This document shows, piece by piece, positions 52,093 through 60,742 of a stretch of 64,000 nucleotides of DNA. The notes below the pieces were generated by a model. That model did not search any database, was not told the origin of the DNA, and saw nothing but the letters and a program-made list of their open reading frames with translations. Source of the DNA: CAZYFH01 sp964646815 (GTDB taxonomy: Bacteria > Acidobacteriota > Vicinamibacteria > Vicinamibacterales > UBA8438); NCBI GenBank assembly GCA_964646815.1, contig CAZYFH010000011.1, forward strand, positions 1-64,000, in the 5' to 3' direction. How positions within the stretch are numbered: position 1 is the stretch's first letter; every line of letters begins with the position of its first letter. A program made the position numbers and the translations under genes.

Positions 52093-53349
52093 TTACCGTC
52101 TCGGCGTCGCGGTCCGTGTGCCGCCCCCGCCTCGATACCCGCCTGACGTGACGCGACCGCCGGAGGAGTTGCCGCCCGAGCGACCGCTCGCGGACGAGCC
52201 ACTCTGCCCCGCACCGGTCCCTCCTCCCGCGGTCGCCAGGCGACCGCCCGCTGGCGTGCGCGTGACCCGTGTGTAGCCGCGATTGGCGATCGCGCGGCCC
52301 GAGGGCGCAGTCGCGTCGTCACGGAGGAGGATGAAGGGGCTAGCTGCGCCACCGTAGCCATACAGATAGGGGCTGTACCCACTTCGCCAGTGGTTGTAGC
52401 CGAGCGGCGTCACGTAGTAGGGGTAGAGGTCGTTGTACCAAATCGGATCGTAGTACCTGCCGAAGCCGCCGCCACCGCCGCCCGACCAGCTCCCGCCCCG
52501 GGACCGGCGCTCGACGACGAACTGCTCGGGGTAGGCTAGCGCTACGAGCAAATCGATCACCTGGTGGTCGATGCCGGCCTCGTCCAGGGCGACCAGTGTG
52601 GCGGCGTCGAGATTGAACCGCGGCTGCGTCTCGACGAGCATCGCCTCGACGACACGTGGTGCCGCCCGCTCCGCTGCCTCGCGCACGCCCGGAAGGCTCA
52701 AGGGCGCGGCGGTCTCGCGTCGCGCCTCTCGGACGTCGCCCGGGTCGACCTGCGTGTCGAACTTTGACCCCAGCAACTCCTCACGCTGTTGCTCGGTCGC
52801 AGGGTTGTATCGCCGGATCTCGAGATGCTGTTGTCCACCGACGTCGACGAGCTGGATGTCGACCCAAGTGGAGGCACTTACCAGCAAGCTGATGCCATCG
52901 ACAGACCGTGTCGGTCCATCGCCGCATTGGAGCTCGGCGCGGGTAAAGAGCCGCCGGCCGCTGACGGCCCACTCGCTGCGTTCCCACCCGGTGCAGTCCC
53001 CCTCCGCGACCTCCTGACGGACCCCGTTACCCGGAAGTTCGCGTTCGACGAGCACACGCCCGTTCGCGACGGCGCGAAGCGTGATGCCGGACCCGCGTTC
53101 GGCCGGAGTCACGCAGACGAAGGTGCGCTCGGGGAACTCGGCGCCCGGCTGCGCCTCGCGATCGACCTGCTCTTCCCAGAGTTGCCAGCATCCGAGCCAC
53201 GGCATCCACCGCGAATCGACGTTGGCGGCGCTCGACGGCGCGAGGTCGGTGGCAGATGCCGGCTCCTGTGCCGCCGCCGGACCTAGCGCCAGGAGCGTCA
53301 GCGCTGACGCCGCCAGGCACGCGCGCGGACCGCTGATGTTGGTCGACAT
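52093..53349 (-). CDS. Exported glycine-rich hypothetical protein
   Basis: 418-residue protein with a signal peptide (CLAASALTLLALGPAAA, cleaved before QEPAS). The first half is a soluble domain with MPWLGCWQLWEE, RTFVCVTPAERGSGITLRAV, GDCTGWERSEW and LQCGDGPTRSV; the Cys residues probably form disulfides. A middle helix has LDEAGIDHQVIDLLVALAYP. The C-terminal 130 residues are low complexity: a Gly/Tyr-rich YYDPIWYNDLYPYYVTPL then RSGGNSSGGRVTSGGYRGG and a basic end. Family not recognised. ATG 53349 has a G-rich GTGGGGGG upstream. It shares orientation with the barrel protein upstream and may be part of the same envelope complex. Confidence 0.7.
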   Translation of the reverse strand: MSTNISGPRACLAASALTLLALGPAAAQEPASATDLAPSSAANVDSRWMPWLGCWQLWEEQVDREAQPGAEFPERTFVCVTPAERGSGITLRAVANGRVLVERELPGNGVRQEVAEGDCTGWERSEWAVSGRRLFTRAELQCGDGPTRSVDGISLLVSASTWVDIQLVDVGGQQHLEIRRYNPATEQQREELLGSKFDTQVDPGDVREARRETAAPLSLPGVREAAERAAPRVVEAMLVETQPRFNLDAATLVALDEAGIDHQVIDLLVALAYPEQFVVERRSRGGSWSGGGGGGFGRYYDPIWYNDLYPYYVTPLGYNHWRSGYSPYLYGYGGAASPFILLRDDATAPSGRAIANRGYTRVTRTPAGGRLATAGGGTGAGQSGSSASGRSGGNSSGGRVTSGGYRGGGGTRTATPRR

Positions 53350-53376
53350 TGTTGAGCCCCCCACGTCCACTATGCG

Positions 53377-54186
53377 TCAGAACATGAGCCGTACGCCAGC
53401 CGAAATACGGAGACCGGTGAGGTCGATTGGGTCGAACCCGGCGAAGTCCCTCGTCACTTCCGCCTCGGCCCAGACGTATCGCACTTCCCCGGTCAGGAAC
53501 AACTGGCGCATCAGCTGGACATCGACGCCGCTAAGCACATGTGTGCTCGGCGTCCACGCGCTCGTCTCGTGCCGCGCCGTGAAAATCGACAAGTCGCGGA
53601 AATCGACGAAATCGCCGAGCTGCTCGAACTGGTAACGCATCAGCCCGACACCGGCGCCGACGTATGGGACGACCTGTCTTGGAATCCAGGTGTATCGGCC
53701 GATGGCGCGCCCGCGCGGTAGGATCGCGAGCACGATGCTGCCTGTCAGATCGAACTGACGCAGCGTGGTGTCCTGCTCGATCGGGATGCCGCTCTCATCG
53801 AAGTCGCGGTACTCGGAGCGAGTCAACGTGCGTGTGAAGTCCAACCCGGCGCGCGCGTCGAGCCGTGACCCGAGCGCGAAGGCGACGTCGATTCCAATGC
53901 CCGGTGCGCTGAAGTCGCGCTGCTCGAGCGTCAGCGTCTCCGTCACGAAGTCGTACAGATCGGTCTCGGGGTCGAACCGATCGCGTCCGGCACGCGCTGC
54001 AAACCACTGGCCCCGGACGGCGACCGATGTTCCCGGTCGCCCGAACAGAAAATCGGGACGCGCCTGTGCCTGCTCCCCGGCCTCGCTCTCGGCTCTGTCG
54101 GCCGAGGCGACCGCGGGACGAGGGGCGCCGAGCAGGACAGCGACGGTGGCGCAGAGCGCAAGTTGCCTGTGATGACGCATCCACAT
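53377..54186 (-). CDS. Outer-membrane beta-barrel-type protein
   Basis: 269-residue protein with a signal peptide (LALCATVAVLLGAPRPAVAS). The mature part has alternating strands typical of small porin-like barrels: GTSVAVRGQWFAARAGRDRF, APGIGIDVAFALGSRLDARA, VVPYVGAGVGLMRYQFEQLG, FLTGEVRYVWAEAEV and a C-terminal ISAGVRLMF ending in Phe, the usual outer-membrane insertion signal. Specific function unknown. ATG 54186 or 54180 are both possible starts. It is divergent from the DUF4159 gene at 54429. Confidence 0.75.
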   Translation of the reverse strand: MWMRHHRQLALCATVAVLLGAPRPAVASADRAESEAGEQAQARPDFLFGRPGTSVAVRGQWFAARAGRDRFDPETDLYDFVTETLTLEQRDFSAPGIGIDVAFALGSRLDARAGLDFTRTLTRSEYRDFDESGIPIEQDTTLRQFDLTGSIVLAILPRGRAIGRYTWIPRQVVPYVGAGVGLMRYQFEQLGDFVDFRDLSIFTARHETSAWTPSTHVLSGVDVQLMRQLFLTGEVRYVWAEAEVTRDFAGFDPIDLTGLRISAGVRLMF

Positions 54187-54428
54187 GACACGGGGACTGT
54201 GCACGGACCGTACCGGAAAAAATCGCTAGTTCTACGGGGCCTGGGCCGCGGCCGCTCGTCCCGGGATCGCGACACCCTGTCCCGTCGGACGGACGTGGCG
54301 TACGGCCCTTGCGTCGTCACACAAGGGACGGCGCCAGATCCTGTTGTCGACTCCAGAGTACACGAGCGGCCTGTGCTATGCTGCGACCGCCTCAACGACA
54401 TCGGACCCCGTTCCGCCGGGAGCTGTAG

Positions 54429-55361
54429 ATGCGGCCGTTACGCGTTGGAGTGATTGCCTTCGTCGTGCTGGCGCTCTCGGGCGTCGCGCTGGCTATTCGG
54501 GCCGACGGTTCACTTGCGGATGGCTGGCAGGCGATCAGCGCGCGGCTGTTGGGTTCCCCGGAACTGGCGCCGTCACCAGCGACCGGCGCCCTCCACCCCG
54601 CCGCGGGTGGCCCTGGTGGCGTACCCGGCCCAGGGCAACGGGTGCAGCGCGGCTTCGACCCACGTCAATTGCTCGACCGGCGTCGCGGGACACTGCAGAG
54701 CCCGGCCGGCCCCCACGAGTTTTATTTTACCCGCGCCATCTATCGCAGCGGCGGCTGGCGGGGAAATCCATGGGCCACTGACTTTCCGAAGTCCGACCGG
54801 CAGTTCATGACGATCGTCAATCGTCTGATCGAGATCGATGCCTCCGAGCGGGAGAATGCCATCCGGCTCGACGACCCCGACGTGCGGAAGTACCCGTTTC
54901 TCTACGCGCTCGAAGTGGGCGATATCGCGCTCAGCCCCGCCGAAGTCGAGGGACTCCGCAACTATCTGTTGGCGGGCGGCTTCTTAGTCGTCGATGACTT
55001 CTGGGGTTCGTGGCAATGGTCGAACTTCGAGCGGCAAATCCGGCTCGTCTTTCCCGAGCACCAGATCATCGAGATCCCCCTTGACCATCCTATTTTCAAC
55101 ACTGTCTATAAAATTGATGAGATTCTTCAGGTCCCGGCGATCAACAACCACTGGCGCGGCCGGACGTGGGAGTATGACGGGTACACGGCACACACCCGCG
55201 GCATCTTCGACGAAAAGGGCCGTTTGATGGTCATGATCAACTGGAACACCGACCTCGGCGATGCGTGGGAGTGGGCCGAGCGCCCCGAGTACCCGCTCAA
55301 GTACTCGACGTTCGCCGTGGAGATGGGTGTCAACTTCATCGTGTACGCGATGAGCCATTAG
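54429..55361 (+). CDS. DUF4159 domain protein (paralogue 2, intact)
   Basis: 310-residue exported protein; the signal anchor is VIAFVVLALSGVALAI. After a Pro/Gly-rich linker comes the DUF4159 domain (about 95-310): FYFTRAIYRSGGWRGNPWAT, DFPKSDRQFMTIVNRLIEID, YLLAGGFLVVDDFWGSWQWS, IPLDHPIFNTVYKID, GRLMVMINWNTDLGDAWEWA and MGVNFIVYAMSH. DUF4159 adopts a class-I glutamine-amidotransferase-like fold without an obvious nucleophile. Its role is unknown, but it is often found with or fused to BatA-type proteins. First intact gene of a plus-strand operon running to the window end. Confidence 0.88.
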   Translation: MRPLRVGVIAFVVLALSGVALAIRADGSLADGWQAISARLLGSPELAPSPATGALHPAAGGPGGVPGPGQRVQRGFDPRQLLDRRRGTLQSPAGPHEFYFTRAIYRSGGWRGNPWATDFPKSDRQFMTIVNRLIEIDASERENAIRLDDPDVRKYPFLYALEVGDIALSPAEVEGLRNYLLAGGFLVVDDFWGSWQWSNFERQIRLVFPEHQIIEIPLDHPIFNTVYKIDEILQVPAINNHWRGRTWEYDGYTAHTRGIFDEKGRLMVMINWNTDLGDAWEWAERPEYPLKYSTFAVEMGVNFIVYAMSH

Positions 55362-55388
55362 GCAAAGGTGGGCGACTAGGGGCTCGGA

Positions 55389-55413
55389 AACCCGTAACCC
55401 GTAACCCGTAACC
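55389..55413. repeat. Heptameric tandem repeat (AACCCGT)x3
   Basis: Three exact copies of AACCCGT followed by AACC, between the DUF4159 and vWA genes. The complement is a GGTTACG repeat, the same GGTTNNN frame as the degenerate heptamers at 59597-59624. Its role is unknown; it could arise by slippage or form a structured RNA spacer. Confidence 0.6.
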
Positions 55414-55490
55414 TGGATCCGGGACGCCGGAGATCTCCCGATGGACCCCGGGTACCGGCACGCTGAAACCCGACCAGATTTTCGAGGCCC

Positions 55491-57770
55491 ATGTTCGACG
55501 CGCTCTTCGAGTTTCTCTTCAAGTATCGCCCTCTGGTCTACGAGCAGGGGGACCTCGCGTTTCGTGCGTCGTGGGCAGGTGCCCTCGCGGTGGCCGCCGC
55601 GGTGGTGGCCGGTGCTCTGACGTTGCGAACATACGCGCAAGTCCGGGGGAACAGCCAACCGCACGATCGCACCGTGCTTACCGTTGTCAGGCTGGCCGCG
55701 CTCGCGGTGCTCGCCCTCTGCCTGATGCAGCCGGTGCTCGTCCTCTCCTCGGTCGTGCCACAGCAGAATTTCCTCGGCGTGCTGCTCGACGACTCGCGCA
55801 GCATGCAGATCGCGGACCGCGACGAGACAGCGCGGCGGCAATTCGTCGAGGACCATTTCGCGGCAGAGACCGGCGATCTTCGGGCCGCCCTGTCCGATCG
55901 CTTTGCCTTGCGGTTCTTCGGTTTCTCGACGGAAACGGATCGGCTCGACGACATCAGCGAGTTGTCGTACGCCGGCACACGCACGCACCTCGGGCAGGCA
56001 CTCGAGCGCGCACACGACGAGCTCTCCGGCGTGCCGCTGTCGGGCCTAGTCGTCGTGACCGACGGCGCCGACAATGCCGACGCCGGCCTTGCCGAGTCGT
56101 TGCTCCCGATCCAGGCCGCTGGTATCCCTGTGTTCACGGTTGGCCTCGGCCGGGAGGAATTCGACCGCGACATCCAGCTCAGCCGTATCGAAACGCCTCG
56201 GCGTGTTCTCAAGGGTGCGGCGCTGGTCATCGACTGCGTCGTCACGCATCGCGGCTACCGAGGTGAGACCGTGACCGTCCAGGTCGAGGACGAGGGCCGC
56301 ATCGTCGGCACCGAGACTGTCGAGCTTCCCGGCGACGGCGAGCCCAGGACGGTTCGGATGCGGTTCACCGCTAACGAAGAGGGCCCGCGCTTGTTCAGCT
56401 TCCGCGTGTCGCCGCGTCCGGGTGAGATGGTCACCCAGAACAACGTGCGGAACGTATTGATCCTCGTTGAAGATCGCAGCGAAAAGATCCTGTACTTCGA
56501 GGGCGAGCCGCGGTTCGAGGTGAAGTTCCTGCGCCGCGCGGTGGCCGACGACGAGAATCTGCACGTCTCGATTCTGCAACGCACGGCGGAGAACAAGTTC
56601 ATGCGCCTCGACGTCGAGGGCGCAGATGATCTCGTCGGCGGCTTTCCGACGACTCGAGCCGAGCTCTTCAGGTACAGCGGACTCGTGCTCGGCAGCATCG
56701 AAGCCAGCCACTTCACTCCCGACCAGCTGCGCATGATTGCCGACTTCGTCAACCACCGTGGCGGCGGGCTGCTCATGCTCGGTAGCCAGCGGTCGTTCGC
56801 CGAAGGCGGATACGCGGGAACGCCCGTCGCCGACGTCCTGCCGGTCGTGCTCGACGGCGACCGTGCCGACGGTGAGGAGGACTTCTTCGTCGAAGTGGCC
56901 GTCGAAACGACACGCGCCGGGGCGACCCATGCCGCCACACAGATCGCGGATACGGAGGAGCTGTCAGTCAATCGCTGGCGCGAGCTGCCGCCGATCACGG
57001 TGGTCAACCCGATCACCGACGTCAAGCCGGGTGCAACGACCCTGTTGACCAGCCCGGATGAAGAGCTGGTGATCCTTGCGTTCCAGCGCTACGGGGCGGG
57101 CAAGTCGCTCGCGTTCCCGGTGCAGGACTCGTGGATGTGGCAGATGCACGCCGACATCGCCGTCGACGACATGACGCACGAGACGTTCTGGCGACGGCTC
57201 CTGCGGTGGCTCGTCGATGGGGTGCCCGACCAGGTTACGACGGATCTGCCCCAGGACCGCGTCGAGACAGACGAGCCGGTTACCGTGCTGGCGGCGGTCG
57301 GCGACGCGAATTTCGAGGAGCTCAACAACAGCGCCGTGACAGCCGTGGTGACGCACCCGAACGGCGACTTCACCGATCTCTCGATGGAGTGGACGGCGGA
57401 ACGGGACGGCGAGTATCGTGCCAGTTTCACGCCGAGCGAAGAGGGGTTCTACGAGATCCACGTCGAGGCGATGGCCGGTGACGAGGTGATCGGCGAGGAT
57501 GCGACGTTCGTGCAGGTGGCTCCGAGCGACGCGGAATTTTACGACTCGACGATGCGAGCGCCGCTCCTGGAGCGGATCGCCGACGATACCGGGGGCCGCT
57601 TCTATACGCCCGAGACCGTATCGTCGCTCCCGGAAGACGTTCAGCATGTCGGGCGCGGTGTGACCGTGGTCGAGGAGCGCGACCTCTGGGACATGCCGGC
57701 GCTGATGTTGTTGCTCGCCACGCTCGTCCTGGGCGAGTGGGGGTACCGGCGTTTCCGAGGGCTCGCATGA
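55491..57770 (+). CDS. vWA/glutamine-amidotransferase-like membrane protein
   Basis: 759-residue protein. Two N-terminal helices (WAGALAVAAAVVAGALTL; LAALAVLALCLMQPVLVL) precede a von Willebrand A-like domain with the MIDAS-type LLDDSRSMQIAD (DxSxS as DDSRS), GTRTHLGQALERAHDEL and VVTDGADNADAG. Next are Ig-like repeats, then a GATase-1-like region (about 320-500) with LYFEGEPRFEVKFLRRAV and RGGGLLMLGSQRSFAEGGYA. A final helix (MLLLATLVLGEWGYRRF) anchors the C-terminus. Similar proteins accompany MoxR/DUF58/BatA genes. The next gene overlaps by ATGA. Confidence 0.85.
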   Translation: MFDALFEFLFKYRPLVYEQGDLAFRASWAGALAVAAAVVAGALTLRTYAQVRGNSQPHDRTVLTVVRLAALAVLALCLMQPVLVLSSVVPQQNFLGVLLDDSRSMQIADRDETARRQFVEDHFAAETGDLRAALSDRFALRFFGFSTETDRLDDISELSYAGTRTHLGQALERAHDELSGVPLSGLVVVTDGADNADAGLAESLLPIQAAGIPVFTVGLGREEFDRDIQLSRIETPRRVLKGAALVIDCVVTHRGYRGETVTVQVEDEGRIVGTETVELPGDGEPRTVRMRFTANEEGPRLFSFRVSPRPGEMVTQNNVRNVLILVEDRSEKILYFEGEPRFEVKFLRRAVADDENLHVSILQRTAENKFMRLDVEGADDLVGGFPTTRAELFRYSGLVLGSIEASHFTPDQLRMIADFVNHRGGGLLMLGSQRSFAEGGYAGTPVADVLPVVLDGDRADGEEDFFVEVAVETTRAGATHAATQIADTEELSVNRWRELPPITVVNPITDVKPGATTLLTSPDEELVILAFQRYGAGKSLAFPVQDSWMWQMHADIAVDDMTHETFWRRLLRWLVDGVPDQVTTDLPQDRVETDEPVTVLAAVGDANFEELNNSAVTAVVTHPNGDFTDLSMEWTAERDGEYRASFTPSEEGFYEIHVEAMAGDEVIGEDATFVQVAPSDAEFYDSTMRAPLLERIADDTGGRFYTPETVSSLPEDVQHVGRGVTVVEERDLWDMPALMLLLATLVLGEWGYRRFRGLA

Positions 57771-58792
57771 CCGCCATCCGCTTCTTGTTGGCCACGGTGT
57801 GGCTGATTGGACTGCCCGCCAGCGCCGGCGCCCAGCAGCAGACCTACCTGCTGGTCGTCACCGGACTCGGCGGCGATCCAGCCTACACGGAGCAATTTCA
57901 CACGTGGGCGACGACATTGATTGATGCGGCCGCGACGCGCTACGGGGTTCCCGCCGACAACATCACCTATCTTGGCGAGGACCCGGATCTCGACCCGGTG
58001 ACGGTTGCCGACCGATCGACACGCGAGAACGTTGGCGCCGCAGTCGGGGAGATCGCCGCGCGTGTTGCGCCCGCAGACCAGATCGTCATCGTGATCTTCG
58101 GACACGGCAGCTTCACGGATACCGCGCGCGTCAATCTGCCGGGGCGTGATCTGTCGGCCGATGACTTCGCCGAGCTGCTCGAACCGCTGCGCGGCCAGCG
58201 TGTCACCTTTATCAACACAGCGAGTGCGAGCGGACCCTTCGTCGAAAAACTCTCGGGAACGGATCGCACGGTGGTCACTGCCACGCGGACCGGTGGCGAG
58301 CGTAACGCGTCGATCTTCGGCGGCTACTTCGTAGAAGCGTTCGCCGAGGGCGAAGACGACGCCGATGCTAATAAGGACCGGCGCGTGTCGGTGCTCGAGG
58401 CGTTCACCTACGCGCGGCTCAAGGTCAAGCAGGCCTATGAGGCGGATGGGAAGCTACTCACCGAGCACGCGTTGCTCGACGACAATGGGGACGGCGAGGG
58501 GACGGCGGAACCCGATCCGTTGTCCGGCGACGGGATGATTGCGCGCACGCTCTTCTTGACGTCGGGCGAGCCGACGCTCGCCGAGATGGCGTTCCCGGAC
58601 GACCCTGAGCTTCGCCCGCTCTACGACGACCGCGCGTCGCTCGAGGAGCGCGTCGAGGCCTTGCGGGTCCTGAAGGACGGGACCGATCCAGAGCGCTACG
58701 AGCAGGAGCTTGAGACCCTGCTCGTCGCACTGGCGCTGAAGAGCCGTGAGATCCGGCAGCTCGAAGAGGTGAGGGGCGAGGCTCCCCGGTAA
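57767..58792 (+). CDS. Caspase-like (clan CD) fold protein lacking the catalytic Cys
   Basis: 341-residue exported protein with a signal peptide (FLLATVWLIGLPASAGA, cleaved before QQQTY). The fold resembles C13/C14 clan CD peptidases: TYLLVVTGLGGDPAYTEQFH, then QIVIVIFGHGSF with the His-Gly dyad and VTFINTASASGPFVEKL, where the catalytic Cys is expected but Ala/Ser is found. An EF-hand-like loop follows (DADANKDRRVSVLEAF: D-x-N-x-D-x-R-V-S-x-x-E). The C-terminus is helical (YEQELETLLVALALKSREIR). It is probably a binding or regulatory pseudo-peptidase. ATGA overlap with the vWA gene indicates coupling. Confidence 0.8.
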   Translation: MTAIRFLLATVWLIGLPASAGAQQQTYLLVVTGLGGDPAYTEQFHTWATTLIDAAATRYGVPADNITYLGEDPDLDPVTVADRSTRENVGAAVGEIAARVAPADQIVIVIFGHGSFTDTARVNLPGRDLSADDFAELLEPLRGQRVTFINTASASGPFVEKLSGTDRTVVTATRTGGERNASIFGGYFVEAFAEGEDDADANKDRRVSVLEAFTYARLKVKQAYEADGKLLTEHALLDDNGDGEGTAEPDPLSGDGMIARTLFLTSGEPTLAEMAFPDDPELRPLYDDRASLEERVEALRVLKDGTDPERYEQELETLLVALALKSREIRQLEEVRGEAPR

Positions 58793-58795
58793 CCC

Positions 58796-59584
58796 ATGCC
58801 GTTTGGGACGATCCTCACGCAGACGCGGCGCCGATGGACTGGTGGGCTGATCGCTGGCGTGCTGGCAGTGGTCACGCTCGCATGGTCGGCCGGACCGGCG
58901 TCTGCGGACGTGGCGCCAGGGAACGTGGCCTACGAGGGGAGGCTCGTGTTCGTCCGGCTCCGCTACGACATGGCACGGAGCCTGGCGGGCGGGTTCTTCC
59001 GTCAGGACGTCAAGTGGGCGCACGACTACCCACGAGCCGAACGCAACCTGACGAAGATTCTCGAGGCGGTGACCAACGTGAACCCGTTCCAAGGGCCGAA
59101 CGGCGGCAACGTCCTCGCCCTCGACGACCCGGAGCTCCACAAGTTTCCGTTCGCATACATGTCGGAGCCGGGCTTTTGGTTTCCGACCGATGCCGAGGTT
59201 GTCGGGCTCCGCAACTATATGCTCAAGGGCGGGTTCGTCATTTTCGACGACTTCTGGGGCAACCACTGGCGCAACTTCGAGGCGCAGCTCCAGCGCGTGC
59301 TGCCCGATGCGCGGCCGCTTCCCATGGAGCTGACCCATCCGGTCTTCCAGTCGTTCTTCGAGATCGAGACGCTGGAGATGCCGGGCCCGTACGGCCCGCC
59401 GGTGGAGTTCTGGGGAGTCTTCGAGGATAACGATCCGGCGGGGCGTCTCATGGCGATCGTGAACTTCAACAACGACATCGGGGAGTACTGGGAGTTCTCG
59501 GATTCGGGCTGGTACCCGATCGACTTGACGAACGAGGCATACAAGTTCGGCGTGAACTACGTGGTGTATGCGTTGACGCACTAA
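58796..59584 (+). CDS. DUF4159 domain protein (paralogue 3, intact)
   Basis: 262-residue exported protein, signal peptide IAGVLAVVTLAWSAGPASA. DUF4159 hallmarks: FVRLRYDMARSLAGGFFRQD, WAHDYPRAERNLTKILEAV, YMLKGGFVIFDDFWGNHWRN, LPMELTHPVFQSFFEIETLE, GRLMAIVNFNNDIGEYWEF and KFGVNYVVYALTH. It starts 3 bp after the caspase-like gene. With paralogue 2 and the pseudogene, it makes three copies within 8.5 kb. They differ mainly in the N-terminal linker, suggesting different partners or positions in one complex (inference). Confidence 0.9.
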   Translation: MPFGTILTQTRRRWTGGLIAGVLAVVTLAWSAGPASADVAPGNVAYEGRLVFVRLRYDMARSLAGGFFRQDVKWAHDYPRAERNLTKILEAVTNVNPFQGPNGGNVLALDDPELHKFPFAYMSEPGFWFPTDAEVVGLRNYMLKGGFVIFDDFWGNHWRNFEAQLQRVLPDARPLPMELTHPVFQSFFEIETLEMPGPYGPPVEFWGVFEDNDPAGRLMAIVNFNNDIGEYWEFSDSGWYPIDLTNEAYKFGVNYVVYALTH

Positions 59585-59596
59585 CCCCATTCGTGG

Positions 59597-59671
59597 GGTT
59601 CATGGTTCAAGGTTCCCGGTTCGGATCGGTTCGCCCTTCCTCAGGACCTGGAACCCTGAACCCCGAACATA
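59597..59671. repeat. Degenerate heptamer array with inverted partner (GGTTCNN / GAACCNN)
   Basis: GGTTCAT, GGTTCAA, GGTTCCC and GGTTCGG follow each other at 59597-59624; the complementary GAACCCT, GAACCCC and GAACATA follow at 59651-59671. The two arms can pair to form a stem. The array fills the gap before the TTG start of the MoxR gene, ending in the AGGGAG ribosome-binding site. Confidence 0.5.
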
Positions 59672-59683
59672 GGGAGCTTTCCT

Positions 59684-60742
59684 TTGGACCTTGACATCCC
59701 CGACACCCAGACTGACACGCAACCCACCGACCTCGACTCGGCGGATGATGTCGCGTTGGCCGACCGGCTCAAGGCTGGCCGGGAGCAAATCCTGAGCGAA
59801 CTGCACAAGCTGATCATCGGGCAGGACGAGACGATCAACCAAGCGCTCCTAACGCTCTTCGTCGGTGGCAACAGCCTGATCGTGGGCGTGCCGGGGCTGG
59901 CGAAGACGCTGCTCATCCAGACGATGGCGCGGGTGCTGGATCTGAAGTTCGCGCGGATTCAGTTCACCCCCGATCTGATGCCGTCCGACATCACCGGCAC
60001 CGACATCATCCAAGAGGATCCGGGGACTGGCGGCCGAAAGATGGAGTTCGCGGCGGGGCCCGTCTTCACGAATATTCTGCTTGCGGACGAGATCAACAGG
60101 ACGCCACCGAAGACGCAATCGGCCCTACTCGAAGCAATGCAGGAACACCGGGTCACGGTCCAGGGGCGCACGTATACGCTCGAGGAGCCGTTCTTCGTCT
60201 TCGCGACCCAGAATCCCATCGAGCTCGAGGGTACCTATCCGCTGCCGGAGGCTCAGCTCGACCGGTTCATGTTCCACATCATCATCGAGCACCCGCCGGT
60301 CGAGGAAGAGTTGGAGGTCGTTCGCACGACGACCGCCAACCTGAACCCGCAGTTCCAGCACGCCGTGACTGGCGCCGACTTGATCGCGTTTCAGCGGTTG
60401 GTCCGCAAAGTCCCGGTCGCCGAATCGGTGTATCGCTACGCGCTTGACCTCGTCCGGACGAGCCGGCGGCGGTCGCCGAACGCGCCGGAGTTCATCAAGA
60501 AGTGGGTCTCCTATGGCGCCAGCGTCCGCGCCGCCCAGTATCTGATCCTCGGGGGCAAGGCGCGCGCGGTGACCCAGGGCCGATACCATGTGAGCTTCGA
60601 CGACATACGCGCGCTGGCCCATCCCGTCCTGCGGCACCGGGTGTTGCTCAATTTTCACGCGGAGTCCGAGGGGCGGACGTCGGACGAGCTGATCGACGAA
60701 TTGCTTGAGGCCGTGCCCGAGCCGCATTCCCAAATGCAATGA
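59684..60742 (+). CDS. MoxR-family AAA+ ATPase
   Basis: 352-residue ATPase of the MoxR (AAA_3) class. Walker A LIVGVPGLAKTLLIQTMARV (20 residues shown), pre-sensor FAAGPVFTNILLADEINRTP (Walker B LLADEINR), TPPKTQSALLEAMQEHRVT, sensor FVFATQNPIELEGTYPLPEA and QLDRFMFHIII, then the AAA lid. MoxR ATPases act as chaperones with vWA proteins such as DUF58 and BatA, encoded next. TTG start 59684 has AGGGAG upstream. Stop overlaps the DUF58 ATG (ATGA). Confidence 0.95.
   Translation: MDLDIPDTQTDTQPTDLDSADDVALADRLKAGREQILSELHKLIIGQDETINQALLTLFVGGNSLIVGVPGLAKTLLIQTMARVLDLKFARIQFTPDLMPSDITGTDIIQEDPGTGGRKMEFAAGPVFTNILLADEINRTPPKTQSALLEAMQEHRVTVQGRTYTLEEPFFVFATQNPIELEGTYPLPEAQLDRFMFHIIIEHPPVEEELEVVRTTTANLNPQFQHAVTGADLIAFQRLVRKVPVAESVYRYALDLVRTSRRRSPNAPEFIKKWVSYGASVRAAQYLILGGKARAVTQGRYHVSFDDIRALAHPVLRHRVLLNFHAESEGRTSDELIDELLEAVPEPHSQMQ

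Noticed and set aside
55389..55413. CRISPR repeats or chromosome-end telomere repeats.
   Set aside because: Unit of 7 bp, three copies and no spacers; a bacterial intergenic microsatellite is the simpler reading.
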